Assembly (NCBI GenBank): GCA_032158295.1
Contig: CM063244.1
Coordinates: 9,008,055-9,072,054 of the forward strand
Source of the DNA: Pycnopodia helianthoides
Taxonomy: Eukaryota > Echinodermata > Asteroidea > Forcipulatida > Asteriidae
DNA: 64,000 bases
Direction of reading: 5' to 3'
The notes under the pieces were generated by a model. It did no database searches. It was given only the letters and a program-made list of their open reading frames with translations, and was not told the origin of the DNA. Shown here one piece after another: positions 1-13,900 of this stretch (position 1 is the stretch's first letter; every line of letters starts with the position of its first letter). Position numbers and translations under genes: made by a program.

Positions 1-3000
1 GGGATGATAATATTGATATTAACGCTGAGACCATCGATGGGAAAAATACCTTCCATTCAATGGCCAGAGTAGTGTTTCAGAATCAGTCTCCAGGTAGTGC
101 ACCATCAAGAGAAACAGCTATGAAGCGAGGAAAAGAGAAGTCTTTTAACATCTCTGGGCAAGCAGAGTCTATTATGCAGAGTTTAGCGTATGAAAAACCA
201 AAGGCTCGTCCAGAACCTGCACGCAGTGACAATGTATTGGAGAAAATCAACTCTTGTCAGATGGAAGTCGCACCTTTGCAAGATCTCACCTGGTGCCTTC
301 TGCGACTTTTACCACGTAGTATCCTACCAGTGGGAACCACTAGTGTTGCTTCTCAGGTGATTCCATTTTGGTCAGGATTCAACCACAAACTTGCTACGAC
401 AAAATGTCCACTTACACAGCAGTAGCATATGCCCCTATTGTGGATGCCAAACCTGCTGATGTAGCTACAGTATACACTACCATGCTGAAATGCAAAGAAA
501 TGTCTGCAGCTTTAGGACAGCAACATGCCATCCAAACCATGGACCAGCAATTGTATGCAGTAGCTCAACAAGTGAAATGGAACTTGCCAAATGAATTTGG
601 TGCTCACATACTTCGCCTTGGTGGTTTCCACCAGCTTAGCTGCTATATTGCATGCATAGGGAAGTTCTGGGGAGATGCAGGATTATTGGACCTTCTTGTT
701 GAGTCGGATGTCTACGCAGCCTGTACTGCAGATCAAATGCTAGCTGGGAAGCAGTTCAATCGTGCCGTACGTGGATTGACCCTTGTCTATGAGGCACTTA
801 CTGCTCTGCAACTATCTGCAATGATAGAATGGTGTGAAAATGGAGAAGGTAGCTGTCCCATCCCTCAATGTGTTTGGCAGCAGATGTCAGATGTACAGCA
901 GAAGTTTGAGTCTGACGACAGGGAGTTTGTAAAGTGTGCTGTGAGAGAGCTTGAGGATGTTGTGGCTAAGCATATTTTACCGTCGATGAAAAAATTTCAG
1001 AGCTGGGGGTGTGCTCAGTCTTCTACATTTAAGTTCTGGGATCATTTCTTACAAGTTATACAGATATTGCTTCTTAATGTCCGTGCTGAGCGGGAAGCCA
1101 ACTGGAAACTTCACCTTCATACACAGCGTGCCATGATTCCCTACTTTTTTGCTGCCAACAGACCAAACTATGCTAGATGGAGTCCAGTATACAGCCTTGA
1201 CATGGTAGACCTACCAAGTGATGTTCAGAATGCTTTTGAGTCTGGAGAGTTCGCAATTCATCAGTGCCCTGGTTCATTTAATGGAATTTGGAGTGACATG
1301 GGAGTTGAAAAAACTGTCATCAGAGACTCCAAAAGTAATGGTGGAATTGTGGGTTTGACCAGGAAAAAGCCAGCCCTTATCCGATGGACTCTAAAAGGCA
1401 TGTGATGAGCGAGTATGCAAAGGCTATGAGTGAAAGAAGTGGATTGGTTACAAGTAGCGAAGACAAAGATCATAAAGAGAATCTACCCTCCAGGCGAAAG
1501 AAAGATGAAGAGCATGTCACAGCCATCATCAACCATGTAATTAACAACTTGACCAATCCATTTCAACCTGGATCACATCCAGATGTGCTTGTCAACATAT
1601 CTACTGGTCTTCATGCAACACAAGAAGTACAAGAGTCTCTTCTGAATATTGCAGAGGTTGGTGAAGACAAAATGGAGAGGTTTGTGACAGGAGCTTTAAC
1701 TTCTGGTGGGACAAGGGGTTTCAACAGTCCTATAACAAAATTTGGCATCAAGACATTTGCTGACATGAATAAGAAGACAAAATTCCGATCTGGTGATGGT
1801 AATACAAAAGCAGGGACCATTAGCCCAGAAATTGTCTTCCGCAGAGCACTGACGTTAGTCAGATGCAGAGATGATGTCTCACTGATAACCATACTGAGTC
1901 ACCCAATAGGTGCTGTTCCAGTGGCCATCTTCAACCCTGATGGCACAATGGGGAAAACAAACAAGGCCGAATTAGGCCATCAGCTAGAAGCTCAAGCAGA
2001 AAAGGTGACTAAGATACCGGCCCGCGCAACATCGAGCACAGTTTACATCAGAGATGCCATGGCTGTCATTCAGATGATGGCAGGAGATAAGTTCCTAACA
2101 TTTGATGAATTAGCTGCGGCATACTTAAGGCAGGTCCTAAAAGGATTTGACAAAGCAGACACGGTCATTGAAGTCTTTGACAGATATGACTGTAGGAGTT
2201 CCGTGAAGTCAGCAGAGAGGCATCGTCGCACAGGTTCCAGGGTAGGATATAAGGTGTACCAGGTGATTGGTGGCCGTCCAGTACCTCCTTGGAAGAAGTT
2301 TCTGAATGTATCAGCCAATAAACAGTCGCTTGTACAATTTCTTTGTAACTACATGGTTCAAAATGCACCAACGGCCTTGAAAGCATGCCCAACACGGACA
2401 CTTATTATTGCAGGAGGTTTCTGCGATGGAATGCTGACAAAGTCTATCACTGGAAGCGGTGTTGAAGATGCAGCATGTTTGTTCAGTTCTCAAGAAGAAG
2501 CTGATACTAGAATGCTTCTGCATGTTTCGTCCTCAAATGCAGTTTTTGGTACCAGTGGTGTGAAAGGATGTGTAATCATCAAGTCTCCGGACACAGATGT
2601 TTTGGTTCTTGCAGTTCACTACTTTCCTAAAATGGAACACATTGATGGGATGTGGATTGAAACAGGCATCATAACAAGCACAACTGACTTACGCCGATTC
2701 ATTCCAGTACACGCAATATGCGAGTCACTCGATTCTGACTTCTGTCATATTCTTCCTTCTGTTCACTCATTGACTGGATGTGATTCTGTGTCTTCCCTAT
2801 TTGGGATAGGCAAGAAGAAGGTTTTCAATCTTCTGAAGTCCAAGGGAGCTGTGTGTTTTGCAGATCTCTCCAAACTGGCAGTCAATGATGAACAGGCAGC
2901 GATAAATGCAGCAAGAAAGTTAGTTGCAATGCTGTATGACCAGAGTGAAAAATACAAGGATGCACAAGGAGACCTCAACCTTCTACGGCTCAAGCTAGCT

Positions 3001-3384
3001 ATCAAGGACAGGCCTTTAGCCAAACTTCCACCCTGTGAAGCCAGCTTTTTAGAACATGTTAGAAGAGCCTCGTGGCAGGCAAAGATATGGATGTCTTCCC
3101 ATATACCCCAACCAGATCTTGGCTCACCGGATCAACATGGATGGAAACACAGGGATGGTGTATTTGTCCCTGTGTACTTCGAAGGTCCCATGGCATCAGA
3201 ACTACTGTCAGATTTGATCTGTTCCTGTCCAAAGAGGAAACGTTGTGAAACCAACTGTGCCTGTAGCAACATCAGTCTTCCATGTACAGATCTGTGTGCG
3301 TGTGGAGGCAATGAAGATTGTGCTAACCCTAGCTCTCACAACAGAAATTATCATGATAAACAAAGTGAAGGTGAAGAGGACTGA
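1..3384 (+). pseudogene. Broken mobile-element-type ORF (PIN/FEN1-like plus CXC tail), 5' cut by window edge
   Basis: A reading frame already open at the window edge runs through three frames: frame 3 to about 425, frame 2 at 368-1405, frame 1 at 1384-3384. The three pieces look like consecutive parts of one long protein that I remember as recurring many times in cnidarian, fish and echinoderm genomes. Signature strings are PFWSGFN near 370, a GGFH motif near 620 and a LTGCDSVSSLFG motif near 2770. The last piece has acidic residues (EEADTR, SPDTDVLVLA) followed by GCD..S..FG.GKKK, which resembles a PIN/FEN1-type nuclease core and its helical DNA-binding motif. It ends in a cysteine-rich CXC-like segment (about residues 625-655 of that piece). 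Two single-base frameshifts break it: one near 405-425 and one in the A-run at about 1391-1394. It is most likely a dead repetitive-element gene. The family is recognised by memory of motifs, so function is uncertain. Confidence 0.6.
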
Positions 3385-5161
3385 ATTGCAACAGTTTGCC
3401 ACTACTGGACATCGACACTGTGGGCTCGATTTACTTAACGTACAAAGTATCCTTCTGCTAAGGTATGCCACTACACATTTTTGAGCTCAGCTTGTTCTTA
3501 AGAATAATCAAGAATGATTCTGAATTTCATCAATGCTACTGTTCAGTAATTGGAGTAAAGCCATACAATATCTTAAAACATAACTGGAAAGAAACCAAAT
3601 GTTGCTTACTTATAATACCACATGTATGCACTTGCTGTATGTTTCTTTCTAGCCTTTGATGTATCAAGTAGATTATTAATCTCTTTTCAAAAAGGTGTCA
3701 TTAAGAGTGATCTTCAAAAGCAAGTTTGCCATAAAAAAGGTTCTTCTTCCCAACAATTTAAGTTATCCGCTCCATTTCATGCCCAGTCAGAATCTGAAGA
3801 GATATTAATAAAGCGATTCCACTTTCAGTTTGCTTTCAGAATTAAGATTTTGAGAAAACTGCTACTTTTACACATAATATCACCTACACATACTGTACAT
3901 TTTGTAATCTTCTGGTAGTAATTGTGAATTTCTGGAGCCTCAAATTGGTCTAAAACTTGCCTTCATGGATGAAGCTTGTCCAAATGATACTAAAAATACA
4001 AATATCTTAAAAATCAAAATTTTGACCAAAAATGAGATTTTTTATACAAAAATGGCCAGAAAAACACATTTTTCCCAATTTTGGAGCTCCACATCATGCC
4101 TAATCTGAAAGTAGACATATCAAGCTTTGTAATGATGTATGATGTAGGTGTGTGTGGGGTGGGTCCATTAAACTCCTAAAATAAGCCTCTTCTGAAAGGT
4201 TCACCGCTCGCAGGGAAACCCATACGCTCACTGCTGGGCCAGTATGGATTGGTGAGTACATAGCTAACGAAATATTACCTCAAATAAAATCGTTTTTGTC
4301 CGTTTTCCCCCCGTTTTTTAAATTAAAATCAGTCCGGAAAGTGTACCAACAATATTAGTTTTTAATTTTATGGCCTCTGAATTTTAAGTGCTCCTGACTG
4401 TTTTGCAAAAGATACATTTATACGATGTTGATAATCGGTCACTTTGGAGTTTTTGCCATCGTTTAATGCCCGAAAACTTTCTGCCGGGGCATTTTTTAAA
4501 TTAGATTTTTAAAACTACGAGATTTTGTGTTTTCAGCAATCGCACCGCATTACTGTGTGACGTCACACAGTGATATTACTATAGTGTTTCATAATTGTGG
4601 GCTATTTCGTGATTTGCTGTATCGTCAGTGATCGTTGTTTGTGTCAATTGGCTATTGGCTTTATGCATCAAAAGTTTCGTGAGAAAAGTTATTATGCTTG
4701 TTAGGCCTATTTTTGATTTTCTGTGACCGTACAAAATTTGGATTTATGTTCCGGATAAATCAATTAACACATTTAAAGAACATAAGATTGTTTTTTATTT
4801 TGTTTTATTACTATTTTAATTTCTTTCGTCTGGTGTTGGAGTATCATCTCGTGTATCGTTGATTGGGCCACATCGGGAAAAAAAATAGTAATAGTAATAT
4901 TTTTTAATTTTTTTTTTTTAACGCACATTTTCATGGCTGCTGTGTTTCACACTAGGTTGAAACACACAATAACTAGCCTAATTTCAAAAATAAGAAGTAA
5001 CAATAACGGCCTATCTCTTTATTAAACCAATCAGTGTGATCAGGTATTAATGTTTAAAGTTTACTGATCATTATTATTATCCTCACCCAACAGGCCCACC
5101 AGTCAAACCGACTTGTCTTACTTCAGGGTAAAAATCTTTGGCGATTCAATCACCAGGAACG
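3385..5161. other. Gene-free stretch
   Basis: This AT-rich sequence lies downstream of the broken element ORF. It may include the element's 3' end, but I see no terminal repeat. There are only short random ORFs and T-runs near 4900, and no RNA gene or splice-flanked exon that I can support. Confidence 0.5.
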
Positions 5162-5416
5162 TTAAACAACCTGCACCCAACTTTGAAGTTCACCTCAGAG
5201 ATCTCCGACTACCAAATCACCTTTCTTGACCTCATAATTTACAAAGGCGAACGTTTTCAAAAAGAAGGGAAGCTTGGTACTCGAGTAGCAACGTAAAAAA
5301 CGGAAACGTTCAAATATCTTTCTCGAGAATCTGCACACCCTGAGTCTGTATTTGGTGCCGTCATTTAGGGTGAAATTACGAAATACAAACGCAAATGCAC
5401 ACTTCACAAAATCTAA
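5162..5416 (+). pseudogene. Penelope-like reverse transcriptase fragment (decayed)
   Basis: Translating from 5162 gives a block with the order LHPTLKFT, ITFLDL.IYKG, F.YL..ESAHP.SVF and GEI..Y. This matches the region just after the catalytic aspartates of Penelope-like reverse transcriptases, where the strand FLD..IYKG and the HP..V..G.I.GE motif are typical. Two in-frame stops (about 5294 and 5366) interrupt the 84-codon stretch, and neither the YVDD box nor the GIY-YIG domain is nearby. It is a dead fragment. Confidence 0.5.
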
Positions 5417-7936
5417 TGTGGACCTCAGTTAAGTGCATTACCTAACATTATCTTGCCTTTCTTCCCACACACCACATTTATCCTTTAATACATGGATCAT
5501 ATAAATACAATTGATTTGTAACTTTCGTGCTTGCACTTGCATTGGCTGATTGTGTGCAGCTTTTGAAAATTTTATGACAAATATTTCCAAGAACACGGGT
5601 ATTAAAACATGTTTATATTCATAAGCCAGTTAAAAATGTTATTCCCATTTGGATGTTGGGAAGGTATGCATTATTACCTTTTTACATCAATTTGAGAAAT
5701 ATATGTGTTTATTAAATGTTTTTCGTTTATTGTGCAACATAATGGTATTAAAGATGGTATTTTTATTTGAGCTTGTATTGAAATAAAACATTCAAGACAA
5801 CTGAACAAAAATCAAGTTTGTGTTCAAATGTTGTTTCCTTTCATACAGTCAACGTAAACGACAAACAGTTATAAATTATTTGTGTACATTGATTTGACAA
5901 TTTTTACTTTAATGTCTAATAAATAAATATTATACAAATGAATACCCCCCCCCCCCAAAAGAAGCCTTGTCGTACCACATAGTCACCAGTTTGATACATC
6001 AAAAGTACCCCCCCCCCCCATGATAAACTTTGCCACAGGCCCAGTTAGCAACTTATTAAAAAAAAATAATAATAATTAAAATTAGAATCATAAATACACC
6101 AAAATTTAGTTTCCATTGGCACATAAAACAATTATTATTAGATTAATAGTTTATATATTAGTTATAATTATAATTAATAACTAAATTATTATCAATATTG
6201 CTCTTTATTTCCCGTTTCTTTTCCTCGGCTTGGTAGTTAAAAAATTACTTCACAACATTCAGGTATTTTCAGCACTTATGAGCCCCACAAACAAGTTTTT
6301 ATTACGAAAACGTCTGGTAACACCTTCATCTGTATTGAGTTCACTCACGCACATGTTGGGTACTGACTGTAGCTTTGCTGCGGTTGCTTGACTGTACGCG
6401 AGACGTGATTGGTCCATATCTGCATCAATGAACGCATTGACCAATCACAGTCATCCTTTGGTATAATGTTCTCGTTTCCATTTTGTAGTTTTTACGTGAA
6501 CGGCCAAGCCTGAAGAAGCGGAACATTTCGGAAGTGCTCCCGACTGTTTTGCAAATGATCACGAAATAATATGACATTTTCAACAAAGATGAACAGTTTT
6601 TCTACAAGTACATGATTAAGTGTTTTCTGCCGGACATCATTCCAAGGAGAAAAATGCAATTTTTCGTTGTCCTTTTTTTTCTTGACACGAACGGGTTTGC
6701 ATTCGTTCCAAAATCTCTTGAAATTTCTGAAAACCATAACATGTAACACAATAGAGGTCTTATATGGATATTTATCCCTTAAAATATTTACTCAAACTTA
6801 TTTTTGAAGAAGGTTTTGACATACAAAATATACTTTTAAAACGCAACCTTTTAGCTCATTATATATTCATAAACCACACGGTCTATGCATACGTAACAAA
6901 TACACGGAAGCACTTTTTGACTGGCTGCGCACTGACATTAGAGACATAAGTATGGAAAGTTTACTTTGATTCAGTGATGGTTAAGAATTAGGCTCAGTGT
7001 ATGGCTCAGGTTCCGAATCAGCCTTATGGGGTTTTGGTCACAGTTAGGGTCAAATTAAGGGTCTCATAGTCATGGTCTATATGTGCCTCAAATTCAGGGT
7101 TAGGTTCAGGGTCTGAATCTTATAATCATAGTAAAAATGAAACTGGAACAGCTTTGTGTTCGTCCAAGGACAGAACACCTATGGCCTATTTATCTTTACT
7201 TTTTCTATCTTGTCTTGAATCTTTTTTAATGCAGTCTGTTTTAGGATGATGGGTTCCGTGCCCCCCGCTAACGGGAAAGTTTTGAAGTAGACACACCCGT
7301 TGGTCCATTCTGAGCCTTTCTGGATTATCTTTTAAAGCAAAATCTGTTTTTTCTCCCTCCTTTGGTTTTTCCTTTTAATGAAAAATAATGGGCGCTGCAT
7401 GCACTTCCTTCTTGCTAACCCCATATTTTGTCCACAATTCACAAACACCTAAGAATCGAAGTGTGCACAAAAGCGAATCACTTTTGTTCCCAACTTTGCT
7501 TATTTACTTTTTATAGATTAGTCAAAACATTAGGCAAATTTGTTCACCACCGGGCAAAATCTTGGGGCGATCTGATTGGCCACCCCCCGATTTACAAAAC
7601 ACGCTGATGACCACTTCCCGGTACAGTAGAGATAATGTTCTGATTCTGACTATACTTATAACACCACATTAACAGAAGCAAAAACTTTACAAGAATCCTA
7701 AAAGTAATGGAAACTGGCAGAATCAAGAGCGATACCACAAGTTGCTGTTTTAAGATTACCCATAGTGCAATGGGTTCGAGGTATTCTCAGTCGCATGCAG
7801 TTTTGCACACACAACAGAACTCGCTCCAAATCCATACAAACTGATGATGTATTGACTTACTCCATTGTTCCCCCTCAGAATTGTGAGCAATACATTTCCT
7901 TCAGTGTTCACATCACCAAGCTGACGACCACTAAAG
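5417..7936. other. Gene-free stretch upstream of the NLR gene
   Basis: This AT-rich sequence holds C-runs near 5946-5957 and 6007-6019 and A/T-rich simple sequence around 6055-6190. I see no coding region. The promoter and any 5' UTR exon of the downstream receptor gene probably lie in its last part, but I could not locate a clear TATA box or splice pair. Confidence 0.4.
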
Positions 7937-10900
7937 ATGCCGCTGCCATCTCTGAAACAGTGGGATGAAGACCGGAAGACCTTAGGGGTCGTCTATGACC
8001 ATTCCCGGGCGAAACCGGTAGGGAGGAAAAACAAAATCAAGAAGAGTAGGCAGGAGGCTTTCAAGTCTGCTTTGGCAGATCGGACAAAGCCATCGGGACA
8101 GCTTCGGTACACCGCGACGAACACATCAGATTCATCAATGGACCACGAACAATGCGGAGCACAAGCAAAAAGGTACTGTAAGTCTAAATTAATAGAGTTT
8201 TCAACCATCAGTTCACGAAACTTCTGCCGTCAGAGGCGGCTGAGACCAATACAAGTTAATCTCGCGTTCATGTTGACAAGTTGTCCGACAATCATTAACA
8301 CAGGCTGAAGGTACAGCTTTGTCCATGAGAAACAATGGACAATTATTGCGTTAAAAAAATCTCTGTGTATAGAGACACACAAAGTACATTTTTAAAAGAA
8401 AGAGCTCAGTTAGCAATTTGTGTTAGCTCTTAGTATTTTATTACGATATTTCGGTATTGTTTACACAAGGTGGCATAATTGAGATATTGACATTAAAAAC
8501 ATTGCATGCTTCTCTTGACCTCTACAGAGACGAAGCCCCATCCCAGAGACGTGAGGAAAATCATCACATGATACAGATCTTTATCAAGACGCCCATCATC
8601 AACCCTAAGAACCTCTGTCTACGACTCAATCATAACACAACCATCTTCAGTCTGAAAAAAATAATTCACAGGAAGTTGGGCATTCGTCCTGCATTACAAA
8701 ATCTGCACACAGGACAACATCAGTTCAAGGTAGGCATTCTATACTTTTCTATAATTGACATCAAGATCAGCGGCGTTGCCAATAGGGGGCCCTGGGGGGG
8801 GGCCTCACAAATTTCCAGTGTCCCCCAGGTCCCCCAGGTGCCCCCTCCCCCCACAAAAAAAATCGCGATAGTGCTCACAAAAATACGATAAAAAGAAAAG
8901 GGAAAAGAGAGGAAAATACGTGTTTGTATAATCTAATGTAGTGAACGATCGCGGCCACAAAATGACAAGAATATAAAGGGATGGTGGCCCCCTGCAGCGT
9001 CCCCCTCCCAAAGTAAAAGCATGGCCCCCACCACTGACAAACCCGACCCCCCCTGGGCCACCGATCAAGCTTAATGGCGTCGGCCTTTACAGTGTTTGAA
9101 CTAGTCTTCTATTCAGTTGATCTTTACTACTGTATACCTTTATTTGAATGTCAATCAAGAATGTCAATTGTCCAGGTTTCTTTTATACCCAGTCGTGTGA
9201 AGCCTTGACTCTTCTTGATCTTGGTATTCAACCGGAGACGAATATTACCTTATCACTAGCAACAGGGTTGCTTGGAGGGGCTCCAAAACGTGAGTCAAGT
9301 TTTACTCAATTCAAGCCTTTATTTGTCAACCTAGTTTTTTTAAATTTCACGCCTGACAGACTCGCATTTCAGCCAAGGGAATCTTTTTAGTGAAACAAAG
9401 TAGAGCCGAGATTATGTGTGTTTTAAATTCACAGTGTTTTCCACGATAGGGTCTTATACTGGAATGGTTTTAATGCATAGCATAACTTGACAGTCAGTAT
9501 CTCATCCTTTTGAAACAAACTAATCAAAAAAATAATTACCTATGCACATATTTAACTCATCTATCTTTTATATCTTCACATTTTTTTCTTCTTCAAATTT
9601 ATCAGTTCATTAAGTGAGTTGTTTCTCGGTTCTCACCCATCCATGACCGGGCCCAATTTCATAAAGCCTGTAAGCACAAAAAAGTATTGCTTAACAGAAA
9701 CAGGTTACCAGCCAAAGTTACATTGAGTTTGCATTGTTGTAACTGGTGCCCCACTAAATTTTTGCTAAGCAAAGAAATTCGTCTAGCAGTATTTTCTGCT
9801 CAACAGCTTTATGAAATTGGGCCCTGTCCTTGCCGATACTGTTACATGTCCTTTGTCTTTGTAAGTCCTTCTGTCGTCTGTCCATCTTTTCTCCTCTGTA
9901 TCTTGTCTATCAGTAGGTTTAGAGTTCAAAACCTAAGCTTTACCTACGACCTACAAGCTGTCCAACGAACCGCCCATCTTTCTTGTGCATTAGTATTACA
10001 AAATAAAACCCTATTGCAATACTAATGACAGCAATAAAGATGTGATAATGACTTTGGACGAGTGTATTCATGGCTTATGCTCTTATTCTTAACAAACACT
10101 TTTGTTGTAGTAAATAAAGTTAATAATATAGTTATTATAGTTAATAAAATTCTTACGATCAAAATTGTTCACGATACTCTATAAACAAAGTTCCTACCGT
10201 GGAAAACGACTGTTCAATGTTCAATAAAGTATCACTTCGTACTCTCAGCCGGAAGAACAGCGGATGAGACATTCCTACGGAATTTAGCGAGAAAACTCGG
10301 CGCAGACTGGCAGCAACTCGCAACCAAGCTCCGTTTCACATCAGCAGAGATTGGCAAATTTAAAAGCCACGATGAGAACCCGAAAAAACAGGCTCATCAG
10401 ATGTTAGAGTCTTGGTGGGGGGAGCAAGCTGATGATAGAGAAGCAGGAAAAGGGTTGAGAAATGCATTGATTCAAATCGGCTGTCGGGAATTAGCTTCAA
10501 AGATACCAAAAGTACCAAAAGGTAAGGACAAGTTACATGAGTTCGTACCATTTCTTACAATTTTATAAATTTATTTGTTTATATTTAGTGATAAATATTG
10601 TGGACCATGCACGTAATGATGTTGCCAATAATAAGATTTCTTATATAAAACGTTAATTTTTTATATCTATTCATTCTTTTTAGTTGATGTAGGCCTACCC
10701 GAATCCTCCGGAGCAGATAACATGGACGAAGTTCACAGTAGACAGTCACCAGAACATCAGTCAACATCATCCGATACATCGGGTATTGATGAGAGGACGT
10801 TACGAGACCTAGCTAAGGACATTGGGGAAGATTGGACGCAACTTGCCACTTTTTTAGGTTTTGGGGCTGTACAGATTAAAATATTTAAATTCAGTCACAT

Positions 10901-13900
10901 AAAAGACCTGGAAAAACAAGCCGTTGAGATGTTCCTTGCGTGGACAAAAGAGCACCCGAACCGAAAGGAAGCCGAAGAAGAGTTGAGCAAGGCGCTTGTG
11001 AAACTAGGTCGTACTGATCTGGTCCAAATGATATCAGGTAAGTAAACATTGTTTTGTGCTTTAAAGGCACAGTACACGTTTGGTAATTGGAGCCTACCGA
11101 TTGTGTTAATCCTGTATAAATGTAGGAACACACAATAAAAATAACCTGTGGAAATTTCACTTCAAAAGGTGGTCGCGTTTTTGAGATATCACCGAAAAAC
11201 CGGAGCGAATATTTTCACGCAGGAAGAATATTCCCCATAGGAATACACAGTCCGAGAAGCGTTTCTGACGCTTCTCAGATTCAAATTTTGGGGAATAAAA
11301 AGTGATATATTTTCCATAACCGATAGTGCTTCGAAGTTAAAAGTTTCTCAAAATTCATTACACTACCCAAAGCTGCTGTCCTTCTTACCAAGTAAGTTTT
11401 TATTGCCATTGATTTTCAGAGTCATTACCAAACGTGTACTGTGCCTCTAAGCAGCTGTTTGAAATTGAGCCCGATCTCAAACGCTGAAGACCATTGACTC
11501 TGATCACTCCTGTTTCATCTGTGAATTACTTTAAAGACCGAATAGAGATTTAATAAATTACGTCACACAATACAATTAATGTTACTTTACATGGTTCCAT
11601 TCCTTTATGTACATTGTCATTTACGGTTCCCGTGATTCAAGTTAATTTTTTCCCCGATGTTAATGAAATAATCAATGTATTATCGTCTATTCTTTAAGAC
11701 CCATCAAAGCGAGCTACGTCAGTAAAACCAGAAAGAGGAAATTCTCCAAAGGCAGACCAGACAAGCTTTCAGCGCCAATCCCATGGTAGGAATAATAAAA
11801 TAAACTTTTTTGAACAAAATTGTTTATTTCATTTCAATTTTATTTAGGAAAGGCATCGTAGCATCATAGTTTAATTTTTTAAAAAGTGAATCCAGAACCA
11901 AGAGCTTTTTCCAAAATGTCAATAAACCAAAAACAGAAGTTCCTCGTGTCTTAGGAATCTTGTTCCTTTGTATCGTAGGTAGGAGGGTACGTTTTAAAAG
12001 CCTGAGGCTTTTTTGAATTTAGCCGTTAGAAGTTGTTGACTTGAAATGATAGGAACCCATTCAATAGGTTTAAGATAAATGTTCTTAAGATCTAGAGATT
12101 GTGAGAATGATTGAACTTGCAACCAAAGTCCGGCTTAAGTAGTAATCAATCATCAGCTCCTTTTCCTTCTCTGAGAAAAGAATGGTTTGAAAAAATACTA
12201 AAACGTGAACTCACATACTGAATATTTTCTTGAAAATGTGAACATTTGACTGAATTAAATTAATCCAGGCAAATATTCGAACACATTTCGAGGAATTCGT
12301 CGAATAGATGCTATGCTTGTTAAGTTTGATTGATCTATTATTCAGCTCTTCATGGGAGTCCAACTCCAAAGTCAGACGGTGAACATCATTCAAAGGGAGA
12401 AAAAGCGGTTTCTGAAATCAAACAGCATCCAGGTAAAGTTTCGTGCCAGTGATGCATGGGCGTAGTTTTGTGGAAAAAGTAAACATCATTGAAGCTGTCT
12501 TTGATGTTTCCATTTGTAAAAGCTACTCGTACTTGGATACAGATTTGCTGCTAGACTTAATACTTGAGTATCCGAGTACTTTGTACCTTTGGACCAAAAG
12601 TAGCCGTATTACGGACTGTGCAGTGTAATTTATTTTTGTGTGCATGACGTCATGAGCGAAGTTATATTTTGCTCAATTGAGGGCGCTGTTTTGCATCTTT
12701 CGCCAGGAGAAGAGTGAAGTAAAAAAATCGTCACTAGTCAAAGTCATACGCTACATAAGCCACAGAAACACACGTAAGACGGCAAACACTTTTTGCCCAA
12801 TTAACGTAAATGGATTTCTCTCGCCACAATTCTTGTCCTATGGCCTGTGTGGTAAGAAAAAACCCCAAACCCCAACTCCTACGACTGCGATGAGCTATTG
12901 TTGCTGAGTTTTAAACTTTATTATGTGTTGTCTGATGTTGTAATGTATGGAATTATGAAGCCACCGCCTGTTACCGCGCCCTCTACCAACGTGTGTTAAA
13001 TCTACACCAAAAGGTGAACTTTGAATTTTCAGGTTTCCGTTCGAAGACATTGCAGCGATCAACTCTTATTCCCAAATATAGCTTATAAATAAAAAACATC
13101 ATAGCGTCATCCGGTGTAAAATGACAATAATTCAAAGTTTATTGTTGTAGAGGCAAGGGAAGGTGGCCGGCCGAGTATCGCCAAAATACAACAAAAGCAA
13201 TTTCCATACGATGACGTCTAAAAATATAAAGTGATCTGCTGCACTTGAACTGATTTTAATCCTCTTATGGCACATTATACAAATAGCACAGCACAGTCAC
13301 TTATGTGAAGAACACAAGGTCAACACGAGGCTGGCTACGTACATACATACAAGTTTACAATATCCGAGTCAACTAGCCCTAAAAATTACAATATTTCTCA
13401 ATAAAAAGATGATTTAAATACAAAACAATACTCACGGGGAGCTCTATGACACTATCCCTCCCTAGTTGGTATTGGTATTTGGAGCATGGCCAGATCCATG
13501 CTCCCTACAAAAATAGAGAGAAAAACCAGTAGAGAATCAATGTGCTCTCTATTGCTCAAAGCTAAAATGGAAAAGACCGTGAGTCCAAAAGGTCACGGAC
13601 CTAAACCTAACTTCTTATTGTAAATATGCTAATTGCAAAGTTGGATCAGACCCTTGAACACTGACGGGGCACCTGGGTTCTCTACAGGTACCCTACATTA
13701 TTAAAAATGTTATATCTTCTGAACCGCATGTCGTAGAGTTATAAATTTTTGCCGTCTTGTAGTTTACAGCACATGAAACATTTTATTTAGAAACATGACC
13801 CACTTTGACCTTTACTTCCGGTACAAAGAGGAAGCTCTAAACTAAAAGAAATCATATCTCCTGAAACTTATGTCAAAACTCATATTTTTGTGCTGTCTTG

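Noticed and set aside
7765..7968. 67-residue ORF just before the first NLR exon
   Set aside because: Its frame does not splice in phase to the ubiquitin-like exon; the overlapping frame starting at 7937 does.
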